A stretch of DNA of 64,000 nt from Neisseria animaloris (GTDB lineage Bacteria > Pseudomonadota > Gammaproteobacteria > Burkholderiales > Neisseriaceae), in assembly GCF_900637855.1 (NCBI RefSeq), contig NZ_LR134440.1:992001-1056000 (forward strand). The letters run 5' to 3'. Shown here piece after piece: positions 57,510 through 64,000 of the stretch. The notes below the pieces were generated by a model. That model saw only the letters and a program-made list of their open reading frames with translations, ran no database searches and was not told where the DNA came from. The first letter of the stretch is position 1; the number at the start of each line of letters is the position of its first letter. The position numbers and the translations under genes are program-made.

Positions 57510-57884
57510 TTATGACGATTCCGGCTCATTTGCATCAACTTTCCGCGCCAACCACAAAGCCGTTACCGCCCCGGCAATATCAACCAAAGCATCAGCTGCA
57601 CTGCCCTCGCGGGTTTGGGTAAACATCGCCTGCGCCGCTTCGCTTGCCACAGCCAGCAAAGCAGCAACCGCCAGCAATGCAATATAAGGAATCGGTCGGC
57701 GATCGCTCATAAAGGCTTTGGCGCACAACCAGAATTGGGCAAAAAACAAGGCGAAATGCGCTGCTTTATCAAAATGCGCAAACGGCGGCACGGAACCGTC
57801 AGCCTCTCGGAATATCAAAAAATACACCCCCGCTGCAAACCACAGCAATGCAAACAGGGAAAATTTATTGGCGGGAATGTTCAT
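57510..57884 (-). CDS. VanZ-like membrane protein
   Basis: 124 residues with four hydrophobic segments; the family motif FAHFDKAAHFALFFAQF and AVASEAAQAMFTQTREGSAADALVDIAG (in parts) match VanZ-like proteins, whose role outside vancomycin clusters is unknown. No clear ribosome site, so the ATG at 57884 is a best guess. Confidence 0.82.
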   Translation of the reverse strand: MNIPANKFSLFALLWFAAGVYFLIFREADGSVPPFAHFDKAAHFALFFAQFWLCAKAFMSDRRPIPYIALLAVAALLAVASEAAQAMFTQTREGSAADALVDIAGAVTALWLARKVDANEPESS

Positions 57885-57950
57885 AAGCAGCAAATACCAT
57901 TAGTCAGTATCGAAAACCGCAAACCGGATAAAATCTTGCAAAGGCACCGC

Positions 57951-58172
57951 TTATCCGATGCCTGCGTCCTCTCCCTCTTCTTCCAACCAAGTTTGGCAAA
58001 CCTCGGCCAAACGCGCAAATTTACCTCCGCGTCGGCGCAGGATATCCCGCCACTTTGCCACTTCCTCCACGCTCGGAGCTTCGTCGATGCTGCATTCATG
58101 CAAGCAAAAATCCAATGTTTCGGCAACAACTGTGGGCGATTCGGTTTCAATTAATTCTGTAAGTACCGACAT
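57951..58172 (-). CDS. Small acidic hypothetical protein
   Basis: 73 residues, rich in Glu, with two cysteines (LDFCLHEC, AEVCQTW). It is followed 66 bases later by the VanZ-like gene. No signal and no family. Weak ribosome site; kept because codon use resembles neighbours and the spacing fits a pair. Confidence 0.55.
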   Translation of the reverse strand: MSVLTELIETESPTVVAETLDFCLHECSIDEAPSVEEVAKWRDILRRRGGKFARLAEVCQTWLEEEGEDAGIG

Positions 58173-58381
58173 AACGAATATAAGCCTGTCTGAAAAATAT
58201 TATGTATTTTAACGTGTTTGAAAGGCTTGATATAGCCTGAACAGAACGTATAGAAAAATGTTGTTTATCGAACATTGCCTCAATACACCGCAAGTAATTA
58301 GACAACAATTTCATACAAAAAAATAGGCCTGTCAAAGGCCGCATGAAACAATATAACTTAACAGATTCAGAAAATAAGTCG
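58173..58381. other. Spacer between the small acidic protein and the sRNA pair
   Basis: AT-rich, no gene seen. A decayed uptake sequence (GCCTGTCTGAA) lies at about 58185. Confidence 0.5.
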
Positions 58382-58473
58382 AAAAAAATGCACACATTCC
58401 ATAGAATGTGTGCCAAGTCTACAAAGGAGAAATAGAGGAGAAACTATTAACTGACTACTCGAACCAGCTAACG
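58382..58473 (-). ncRNA. Sibling small RNA B (NmsR/RcoF-like)
   Basis: On the minus strand a promoter (TTGACG, 18 bases, CATAAT) starts an RNA near 58473. It has a 5' hairpin (TTAGCTG with CAGTTAA), then a single-stranded tract carrying two anti-Shine-Dalgarno blocks (TTTCTCCTCT and TTCTCCTTTG), then a perfect 10-bp terminator stem (GCACACATTC, 58390-58413) with a T-run. The central tract (58412-58443) is nearly identical in the second copy while both stems differ but stay paired. The arrangement recalls the tandem Neisseria NmsR/RcoF sRNAs that repress TCA-cycle genes. Identification by layout, not by database search. Confidence 0.8.
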
Positions 58474-58479
58474 GAGCAA

Positions 58480-58509
58480 ATTATGCACGCCCTACATCAT
58501 AACCGTCAA
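58480..58509 (-). promoter_or_regulatory. Promoter of sRNA B
   Basis: TTGACG (58504-58509) and CATAAT (58480-58485) with an 18-base spacer; a TG just before the -10 gives an extended form. Confidence 0.65.
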
Positions 58510-58680
58510 GATATTTTCTTATTATATTTCTTAATATAGTCGTTTTAATTTTTTTATGTAGCTTTATTTCTAAAATAAATGTCCTTTTGCGAACAAAAAC
58601 CAGCTGCAACCAACAACATCAGGGCTTCTTCACTCCACCTCTAAAAAACTGGGCTTTTCAGAGATCAAATCAAACAGATA

Positions 58681-58769
58681 AAAAAAAATGCGCATATCTT
58701 TGGGATATGCGCCAAGTCTACAAAGGAGAAATAGAGGAGAAAAATCAAGCTGCATTAAGCAACTCGATG
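58681..58769 (-). ncRNA. Sibling small RNA A (NmsR/RcoF-like)
   Basis: On the minus strand a promoter (TTGACC, 17 bases, CAAAAT) starts an RNA near 58769. A 10-bp 5' hairpin (ATCGAGTTGC with GCAGCTTGAT, two G-T pairs), the same CU-rich anti-Shine-Dalgarno tract as copy B (58711-58742), and a 9-bp terminator stem (GCGCATATC with GATATGCGC, 58690-58712) with a T-run follow. The terminator stem differs from copy B by paired changes. About 89 nt. Transcribed separately from B by its own promoter. Confidence 0.8.
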
Positions 58770-58775
58770 GAAAGC

Positions 58776-58804
58776 ATTTTGCCTTTATCGCCACGACAGG
58801 TCAA
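58776..58804 (-). promoter_or_regulatory. Promoter of sRNA A
   Basis: TTGACC (58799-58804) and CAAAAT (58776-58781) with a 17-base spacer. Confidence 0.6.
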
Positions 58805-58849
58805 TTTCATTTTGCGGTTTTGTTCGATTTGCTCTAAAAAAGTACCATA

Positions 58850-58876
58850 AAAACAACAAATTTATGTTGTTTTATT
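58850..58876 (-). terminator. Terminator downstream of the GTPase gene
   Basis: On the minus strand AAAACAAC and GTTGTTTT form a stem with a 7-base loop and a short T tail, about 100 bases after the GTPase stop. Confidence 0.6.
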
Positions 58877-58978
58877 TTCGATTTCAACAAGGAAAAATGC
58901 TTACAGCATTGAATTTTCAGGTTTTTATGCGTTAAAAATAATCATTGCAACACCATTTCCACAACTTACCCCTACTTT

Positions 58979-60307
58979 CTATAACTTCCTCGTCAATACC
59001 TTTGCCGCTTCCTCACGTTCGCGCCTGCTTTGCTCCGGCAAATGCGTGTTCAAAGCAGACCATTTCGGCTGGCTTCTGGCTTTGTTCAATTCAGACGGCA
59101 GTTTGGAAGGCTGCCACGGCGTTTTGCCGCTCAGCATCTGAATCTGGGCTTGCGCCGCATGGCCGCGTTTTTGCAGCGCGTTGAGCAAATCCAAAGCACG
59201 GGCGGCCAATAATGTGATGGTTTCGGGGTCGATATGCAGCGTTTGAATGCCGGATAATTTATCGCTGATGGTTTGCATGTTCGGCAGCACACCGCCGAGC
59301 ACGCCGCCGATGGCTGTGCCCAAACCGAGCGAACCGCCGAGCGTTACCATGTCCACACCCAAGCCGATTAACGCGCCCGTGGCCGCGCCCGTACCGGTGC
59401 GGATACCGTATTCTTTAAGTAAATCCGCGTCAAACGGGTCTTGGCGGAATTCTTTTAACGCCCATTCACCCGTGTCGATTTCGCTGTGGTAAAAACGGTA
59501 GGTTTGGAATAACTGCTGCTGAAGCTGACGTTCCAACTGGCGCACAGCGGCCTGCATGGTTTGCAATACAGGTTCGGGGTTGTCGTCTTCGTCAATTTCC
59601 TGCTTGTACGCAGCCACATCGAGCAGAAAATGGGCGATATCGTGTTTGGCATCGCTGTCGAGCTTCTGCCATTCTCGGCGGCGCATCCCCATCAAGCGGT
59701 CGAGCGTATCGCGTTCGGGCAGCATGGTGGCGAGGTTATCCCACAAGCGGATTTCACCTTCAAAATCAAAGGCAACGGTATCGAATCCGCTGTAAACATG
59801 CAGCCCGCGCCTCGCCAGCATGGTTGTCCATTCGCTTAAATCCTGCCCTTCGATAAAGTTGAACACCGGCATCACGGGTTTGGCGCACCACGAAAGCACA
59901 GTCAGCTCGTCTTTATATTTGTTCAACACCGGCTCGCGCGCATCCACCACATACAAAGCCATATCGCTCTGCAAAAGCTGGCGCAATACTTTGGCTTCCT
60001 GATTGAAATCGCCTGCCGCTTCAGGGCTGTCGAGAAACTGCTGCAAACGCTCGATGCCGTCTGAACGGCTGGAAGTATTGGCTTCCAACCAATCCAGCAC
60101 ACCGCCCGCATCTTCCAAACCGGGCGTGTCGTAGAGGTAAACCAGCGTATTGCTGCCGTCGCTAATCGCCGCCTCTTCCACATGGCGCGTAGTGGCGGGC
60201 GCGTTTTTGACTTCGCCGAACTGACTGTCGCGCAGCAAGGTACGCAGCAGAGAGGTTTTACCGGTGTTGGTGTGGCCGACGACGGCTAGGGATAGGGGAT
60301 TTTGCAT
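58979..60307 (-). CDS. DUF3482-family GTPase
   Basis: 442 residues. Ras-like GTPase of the Era/TrmE branch: P-loop GHTNTGKT (residues 11-18), DTPG (60-63). A C-terminal DUF3482 region follows with a glycine-rich hydrophobic stretch (about 290-335, GAATGALIGLGVDMVTLGG) that may enter the membrane. In many proteobacteria it directly follows a DUF2868 membrane protein; here the DUF2868 gene lies 1.5 kb upstream on the same strand with an insertion between. Function of the pair is unknown. Confidence 0.88.
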   Translation of the reverse strand: MQNPLSLAVVGHTNTGKTSLLRTLLRDSQFGEVKNAPATTRHVEEAAISDGSNTLVYLYDTPGLEDAGGVLDWLEANTSSRSDGIERLQQFLDSPEAAGDFNQEAKVLRQLLQSDMALYVVDAREPVLNKYKDELTVLSWCAKPVMPVFNFIEGQDLSEWTTMLARRGLHVYSGFDTVAFDFEGEIRLWDNLATMLPERDTLDRLMGMRRREWQKLDSDAKHDIAHFLLDVAAYKQEIDEDDNPEPVLQTMQAAVRQLERQLQQQLFQTYRFYHSEIDTGEWALKEFRQDPFDADLLKEYGIRTGTGAATGALIGLGVDMVTLGGSLGLGTAIGGVLGGVLPNMQTISDKLSGIQTLHIDPETITLLAARALDLLNALQKRGHAAQAQIQMLSGKTPWQPSKLPSELNKARSQPKWSALNTHLPEQSRREREEAAKVLTRKL

Positions 60308-60730
60308 GGCAAAAGCTTACATTGAATTAACAGCCTGCATTTTAGGCTGCAGGTCTTGTACCGACAAGGTATTCTCGTTAACTTAAAAGTATAAATGCTA
60401 ATGCACATAGAATTGATGGCTGTTTTTTAATTTTCTGAGTATTTTCAGGCTTAATATAGTCAATCAACTTAATTTTAATAACAAAACAGTCATACTCGAA
60501 CTTAACTCAAGCATGACGGAACAGTTGCTAAGCAATTGATTTGATAAACAAGTAAAATTTTTCTCTGCAATGTTGTAGGGGCGGATTACATATCCGCCCG
60601 CAGCGGCAAATCTTACAAGGATTGTCCAGATATTCCAGAAATGTAAACACGGGCTGATATACAATCCACCCCTACTATTGTGTTACTAAGTAAATAGTTT
60701 AGCTAATATAAATCCATCAAATATCTCCAT
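60308..60730. other. AT-rich DNA between GTPase and XRE genes
   Basis: No open frame of note. Contains the 101-bp inverted-repeat element (60575-60675). Base composition is clearly AT-richer than the flanking GTPase and DUF2868 genes. Confidence 0.55.
60575..60675. repeat. Small palindromic element with inverted terminal repeats
   Basis: The left end GTAGGGGCGGATTACATATC and the inverse of the right end, GTAGGGGTGGATTGTATATC, match at 17 of 20 positions. The inner left end also forms a hairpin (GGGCGGAT with ATCCGCCC). It looks like a short non-autonomous mobile element or REP-like repeat. No gene is inside. Confidence 0.7.
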
Positions 60731-60781
60731 AAAACTAGGCCGTCTGAAATAAACAGAATTTATTTCAGACGGCCTAGTTTT
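60731..60781. terminator. 51-bp palindrome built on two uptake sequences, overlapping the XRE 3' end
   Basis: Arms 60731-60753 and 60759-60781 are perfect inverses of 23 bases around a 5-base loop. Each arm contains AGGCCGTCTGAA. The right arm is also the last coding part and stop codon of the XRE gene. It should end XRE transcription. Confidence 0.82.
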
Positions 60782-60963
60782 GCCAAATCACGCTGTAACA
60801 ATTCTTCTAAGGGCAATTCCAGCGCAACTGCAATCCGTCCCATTATATCAATCGACACCGCTCTGCTGCCCCGTTCTATTTTGCAAATATAGGTTTTACT
60901 GATTCCTACTTCAAATACCAATTCTTCGTGAGAGATTCCTTTCAGACAGCGTATTTGATACAT
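60760..60963 (-). CDS. XRE-family helix-turn-helix regulator
   Basis: 67 residues, a single HTH_3 domain: RCLKGISHEELVFEVGISKTYICKIERG (in parts), then VSIDIMGRIAVALELPLEELL. The first helix begins almost at the ATG, so the true protein may start upstream at a non-ATG codon or be slightly shortened; AGGA is only about 1 base from the ATG. The C-terminal GRLK and stop are an uptake sequence. Divergent from the repeat-peptide gene; the shared 217-base gap suggests that it controls that gene. Confidence 0.83.
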   Translation of the reverse strand: MYQIRCLKGISHEELVFEVGISKTYICKIERGSRAVSIDIMGRIAVALELPLEELLQRDLAKLGRLK

Positions 60964-61027
60964 GTCCTGTGTGAGAACTGAGCTGTAAGGTATAGGTTAG
61001 GTTTTTCCATGTATATATATTATATAA

Positions 61028-61055
61028 AGTATAAAAAGCCGTGCTTACTAAACAA
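61028..61055 (-). promoter_or_regulatory. Predicted promoter of the XRE gene
   Basis: TTGTTT (61050-61055) and TATACT (61028-61033) with a 16-base spacer on the minus strand. It lies in the divergent control region. Confidence 0.5.
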
Positions 61056-61086
61056 TTAATTCTAATGGTATATTTTCCAACTGTGA

Positions 61087-61115
61087 TTGAATTAGATTTC
61101 ATTTTAATTTATATT
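61087..61115 (+). promoter_or_regulatory. Predicted promoter of the repeat-peptide gene
   Basis: TTGAAT (61087-61092) and TATATT (61110-61115) with a 17-base spacer. Predicted start near 61122, about 58 bases before the ATG. Confidence 0.55.
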
Positions 61116-61179
61116 TACTTCTTATTTATAAAAAATTTTCAGCTAAAAAAAACATATTATTTAAGGAGATAATACAAAA

Positions 61180-61545
61180 ATGTGTGCAGCAAAAAACAAT
61201 AACCCGAACTGGCCAAGTAAAACAGGCAATCCGTCCGGCAGTGGCAGAGGAAACAATCCACCATCAAGCAAAAGTAGTTCAAACAATCCGAACTGGCCGA
61301 GTAAAACAGGTAATCCGTCCGGCAGTGGCAGAGGAAACAATCCACCATCAAGCAAAAGTAGTTCAAACAATCCGAACTGGCCGAGTAAAACAGGTAATCC
61401 GTCCGGCAGTGGCAGAGGAAACAATCCACCATCAAGCAAAAGTAGTTCAAACAATCCGAACTGGCCGAGTAAAACAGGTAATCCGTCCGGCAGTGGCAGA
61501 GGAAACAATCCACCATCAAGCAAAAGTAGTTCAAATAAAAAGTGA
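61180..61545 (+). CDS. Cationic four-repeat protein (28-residue unit)
   Basis: 121 residues: MCAAKN, four complete 28-residue units, then NKK. Each unit starts NNPNWPSKTG, continues NPSGSGRGNN and ends PPSSKSSS, so each carries one Trp, two Lys and one Arg. There is no signal peptide, no membrane segment and no predicted fold; it should be disordered and basic. The only Cys is residue 2. AAGGAG lies 11 bases before the ATG and a good promoter lies upstream, so expression is likely. No family is recognised with confidence. Possibilities are a modified-peptide precursor, an RNA- or DNA-binding disordered protein, or an accessory of the XRE gene. Confidence 0.78.
   Translation: MCAAKNNNPNWPSKTGNPSGSGRGNNPPSSKSSSNNPNWPSKTGNPSGSGRGNNPPSSKSSSNNPNWPSKTGNPSGSGRGNNPPSSKSSSNNPNWPSKTGNPSGSGRGNNPPSSKSSSNKK
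61198..61533 (+). repeat. Four tandem 84-bp repeats
   Basis: Units are 61198-61281, 61282-61365, 61366-61449 and 61450-61533. The last three are identical by eye. The first differs at a few synonymous positions (for example AATAACCCG for AACAATCCG). No spacers, so this is a coding tandem repeat and not CRISPR. Confidence 0.95.
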
Positions 61546-61747
61546 ATATATTTTCTTAATTAAATTCAAATTGTGATAAAAACCTTCACAATAAACAACC
61601 ACGACTCAAGTAATCTTTTGCCACCATAAAGCCTTAGTTAGCAATTTATCTTGCAAACAGACTGCTAAAAACTGAGGCGTTGTATGTGCGCAAAAGGCTA
61701 TGTTGTAATAACGGGCTACCATTAATTTATCTTAACCATAAAAAACA

Positions 61748-61785
61748 AAAAGCCGTCTGAAATTTATTTTTCAGACGGCTTTTTG
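61748..61785. terminator. Uptake-sequence terminator after the repeat gene and DUF2868 gene
   Basis: AAAAAGCCGTCTGAA pairs with TTCAGACGGCTTTTTG, with T-runs on both strands. A third uptake sequence follows at 61789. Confidence 0.85.
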
Positions 61786-61789
61786 TTTT

Positions 61790-63136
61790 TCAGACGGCCT
61801 CCCGCTCCAACCGCTCCTGCTGGCTAACCCTAGCCGGATTCAACCACGGCAAACTGCGTTCGGTTAGGGCTGCGTGCCATTGGCTTAAATAGTCTTCGAG
61901 GCCGTCTGAAAAGTCTTTTTCCGCCAGCAACTGCACCACTGCTCCACCTTGTGCGGCTTCGGCCAAAGCGGTGATTTGGCGCAGAATGCCACGGTCGGGC
62001 ACGCTGCGGGCGCGGATGCCGATCAGCAGTTGTGCGGGCTGTGTCTGCAATTCGTTTTTTAAGACGGCCACGGCATCGCGGCTGTCGGCGGTGCCTTTGT
62101 CGAGCCAATCTTGTCCTAAGATGTGTTTGAACCATGTTTTGTCGGGCCATTCGGCATCGAGCATCACGGCCCATTTGGGGGATTGGTTGAGGCTGATTTT
62201 GGGGGCGACGGCGGTAACGGTTTCGCTTTGGGTGTCGGCATCGACAACGCGCTGCTGCCATTGTTGGATGATTTGTTGGTAATAGGGTTTTTCAAGCGGC
62301 AGCGGGCTTTGGGTGCGGCGGGAAAGGATTTTGCACACGAGCCATGCGGCGAAGCGCGGCAGCAGGCCGTAGCAGATGATGCTGCCGATTAAGAGGCCGC
62401 CCCATTGTCGGGAGGCGGTGATGTCGTTGTTCAGACGGCTGTTTAAGACGGCCTCGGTATCGGGCACGGGAAAGCCGAGTCTGGCGGGCAGCCATGATAA
62501 AACCTGCACGGCTTTGACGAAGGTGCCGTCACTCAACAGGGTGCTTTCCCAATTGAAGGTGTATTGGCGCACGGTGAGCAGCAGCACGACGGCTGCGAGC
62601 ATGCCGAGCAGGGTGGCCAGCCACAGACGGTGGGTGGTTTGACCGATCAGCCAGCGGGTGGCGGGCTTGCTCCATTCGTCGCTATACAGGCGCAGGATGG
62701 CTTGGTTAACGGGGTCTTTGCCGCGTATCCACATGGCGGGATTGGCAAAAAAACCGTTGGGTTTAAAGCGCATGCCTACGGCGACAAGCCACACCAGCAG
62801 CATTAAGGTATGCAAACCTAGCACACCTGCCAACACGAAAAAGAAGTTCAGCCCCGATTGCTGCATTAGGGTAAAGGTGCCGAGAAACCCACTTACCAGC
62901 CAAAACACGGTAGCCGCCAGCAGCAGCCATGCAAACAGGCTGCGGACGCGGGCAAGGCTGTCTTGCAGCTTGTGGTCGCTGTCGATCATTTCGGCGCGGC
63001 GGTTGAGTTTGGTTTCGGAATTGCCGTCGGCGTGGCGCAGGGCTTCGGTAATGGGTTGCGGGTCGGCAGGGAAAATGTAGCTGCGTTCCTGAAGCAGGCG
63101 CACGAGTTCGGTAAGCTGGCGGTGTGGGTTGAGCAT
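61790..63136 (-). CDS. DUF2868-family membrane protein
   Basis: 448 residues with four to five membrane spans: about 66-86, 96-120 (FFFVLAGVLGLHTLMLLVWL), 165-190 (LWLATLLGMLAAVVLLLTV) and 245-268. A C-terminal cytoplasmic region of about 170 residues follows. It is the usual upstream partner of the DUF3482 GTPase, which needs a membrane anchor; here the two are split by the AT-rich insert. Its last codons overlap an uptake sequence. Confidence 0.85.
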   Translation of the reverse strand: MLNPHRQLTELVRLLQERSYIFPADPQPITEALRHADGNSETKLNRRAEMIDSDHKLQDSLARVRSLFAWLLLAATVFWLVSGFLGTFTLMQQSGLNFFFVLAGVLGLHTLMLLVWLVAVGMRFKPNGFFANPAMWIRGKDPVNQAILRLYSDEWSKPATRWLIGQTTHRLWLATLLGMLAAVVLLLTVRQYTFNWESTLLSDGTFVKAVQVLSWLPARLGFPVPDTEAVLNSRLNNDITASRQWGGLLIGSIICYGLLPRFAAWLVCKILSRRTQSPLPLEKPYYQQIIQQWQQRVVDADTQSETVTAVAPKISLNQSPKWAVMLDAEWPDKTWFKHILGQDWLDKGTADSRDAVAVLKNELQTQPAQLLIGIRARSVPDRGILRQITALAEAAQGGAVVQLLAEKDFSDGLEDYLSQWHAALTERSLPWLNPARVSQQERLEREAV

Positions 63137-63270
63137 AGAAAATGAAGAGGCTGTTTGAAAATAAGGCGTTATTTTAGCATAGGCCGCTTTTCAGACGGCC
63201 TTATGGCAAATGCGGTGTAAATTTAGTATGCTAGCGCGTAGACATAAAGATAAAGAAGGAGAAACAGACC

Positions 63271-64000
63271 ATGAGCGCTATCCACCACCTCTCTCTCGGC
63301 CTGCTGGCCGGTGCAGCATCATTCACCGTTTGGGCTGATCACATGCCGGCCGAAGAGCCGGTTTCAGCGAAAACGCAAGCCGTCTCGGAACAACAACCGG
63401 TTTATGTGCCGGTTACCCGCTCCGCCCCTGCCGAAGAGCAGGAACAACACAATACTTGGGTGGACAGAAGGCATAAAGACATCCGCATCACTCTGAGCGG
63501 CTGGGCGCATAATATGGACGACTGGTTCGGCGACCCCGATCCCGACAACCCCGCTACTGCCAACCTGCGCCTGATCGTTGATACCTCATGGAACAAACAC
63601 GACGATTTTTCCGTCAAGCCCCGTGTTCGCGGCAAAGTGAAGCTGCCCGTGCTGCAAAAACGCCTGAACGTGGTATTCGGTGATGATTCGTTGGACAGTG
63701 AGCCGCAGCAAACAGGTCATCTATACGACGAAACCGTTCAAAACCGCCAAAAAACCTTCAGCAAAACCGAAACCCGTGAGAGCAACTCATCTCTTGCACT
63801 ACGCTGGTCAGACATCGGCAAATACACCGGCATAGACACCGATGCCGATATCGGTATCCGCTCCGGCGACGATTTATATGTGCGTTTGAAAGGCAGTAAA
63901 GATTGGGATTTAGGCAACGATTTCAGCACCCGCGTCGAACAAATTTACCGCTACGGCCTCAAAAGCGAACACCACACCCGCACCACTTGGGAAGTGCGCC
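63271..64000 (+). CDS. Exported protein of unknown function (3' end beyond window)
   Basis: 243 residues are visible; no stop before the edge. A signal peptide (MSAIHHLSLGLLAGAASFTV then WA) should be cleaved near residue 22. A Pro/Glu/Gln-rich linker (about 25-60) is followed by beta-rich sequence with alternating polar and hydrophobic residues (IRITLSGWAHNMDDWFG, LRLIVDTSWNK, DIGIRSGDDLYVRLKG), like an outer-membrane barrel. GAAGGAGAAAC precedes the ATG. No family named. Confidence 0.8.
   Translation, partial: MSAIHHLSLGLLAGAASFTVWADHMPAEEPVSAKTQAVSEQQPVYVPVTRSAPAEEQEQHNTWVDRRHKDIRITLSGWAHNMDDWFGDPDPDNPATANLRLIVDTSWNKHDDFSVKPRVRGKVKLPVLQKRLNVVFGDDSLDSEPQQTGHLYDETVQNRQKTFSKTETRESNSSLALRWSDIGKYTGIDTDADIGIRSGDDLYVRLKGSKDWDLGNDFSTRVEQIYRYGLKSEHHTRTTWEVR

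Noticed and set aside
58412..58443. Plus-strand ribosome sites (AAAGGAGAAATAGAGGAG) for small genes
   Set aside because: No open frame follows on the plus strand in either copy; the minus-strand sRNA reading with promoter and terminator explains the motif better.
58748..58850. Minus-strand short coding remnant ending in LLNAA before sRNA A
   Set aside because: It looks protein-like but has no start codon with a ribosome site, and the same bases form the promoter and 5' hairpin of sRNA A.
61198..61533. CRISPR array
   Set aside because: The 84-bp units are contiguous, without spacers, and code for protein in frame.
61157..61534. Minus-strand repeat frames opposite the repeat-protein gene
   Set aside because: They mirror the 84-bp repeats; the plus-strand frame has a ribosome site and promoter and they do not.

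Overview
The window comes from a Neisseria chromosome. The main evidence is the 12-base DNA uptake sequence in its AG dialect (AGGCCGTCTGAA), found dozens of times, mostly as inverted pairs between genes where it also forms transcription terminators. A few copies are the AT form (ATGCCGTCTGAA). Genus-typical genes agree: a three-domain secreted methionine sulfoxide reductase (PilB/MsrAB), a BPSS1780-type membrane protein and a Slam-type surface lipoprotein. I cannot name the species. It is not obviously N. meningitidis or N. gonorrhoeae.

Layout. 1-8.9 kb: 3' part of dsbD, GntR regulator, OsmC and RraA-like genes, a degenerate DAHP-synthase-like gene, an AsmA-family gene, rlmL, trpC. 9-16.6 kb: valS, a small secreted protein, and an EmrR/outer-membrane-factor/EmrA efflux locus without its EmrB pump. 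17-20.5 kb: preQ1 riboswitch with queF and yhhQ (queuosine), tRNA-Arg(CCT), ispB, rplU-rpmA. 21-31 kb: repeat-rich surface lipoprotein, a second lipoprotein, ndh, MAPEG, BPSS1780, ppk1, YheT hydrolase and PAP2 phosphatase, then a candidate Fur box and a 30-residue membrane protein. 31.7-47.4 kb: tkt, luxS, ppc, moaC-moeB, msrAB, a cNMP/CBS/DUF294 protein with an exonuclease, plsX/phosphoribosyltransferase/rpmF/yceD, maf, and an RsmI-like methyltransferase. 47.6-50.8 kb: an orphan CheA-like kinase, CheY and CheX. 51.2-58.2 kb: rpmG-rpmB, purH-fis, LysE exporter, dusB, pepP, VanZ-like. 58.2-64 kb: two tandem sibling small RNAs, a GTPase (DUF3482) and a membrane partner (DUF2868) separated by an AT-rich insert, and the start of an exported protein.

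The most unusual parts are: (1) the AT-rich insert at 60.3-61.75 kb, which holds an XRE regulator facing a gene for a cationic, tryptophan-bearing protein of exactly four 28-residue repeats; (2) the sibling sRNA pair at 58.4-58.8 kb, with covarying terminator stems and two anti-Shine-Dalgarno tracts each; (3) the orphan CheA/CheY/CheX relay; (4) the DAHP-synthase-like protein that has lost its catalytic motifs; (5) the efflux locus lacking a pump gene. Most of the rest is ordinary housekeeping sequence. Long open frames antisense to GC-rich genes were treated as shadows. Starts were moved to internal ATGs where a ribosome site or family length supported it.
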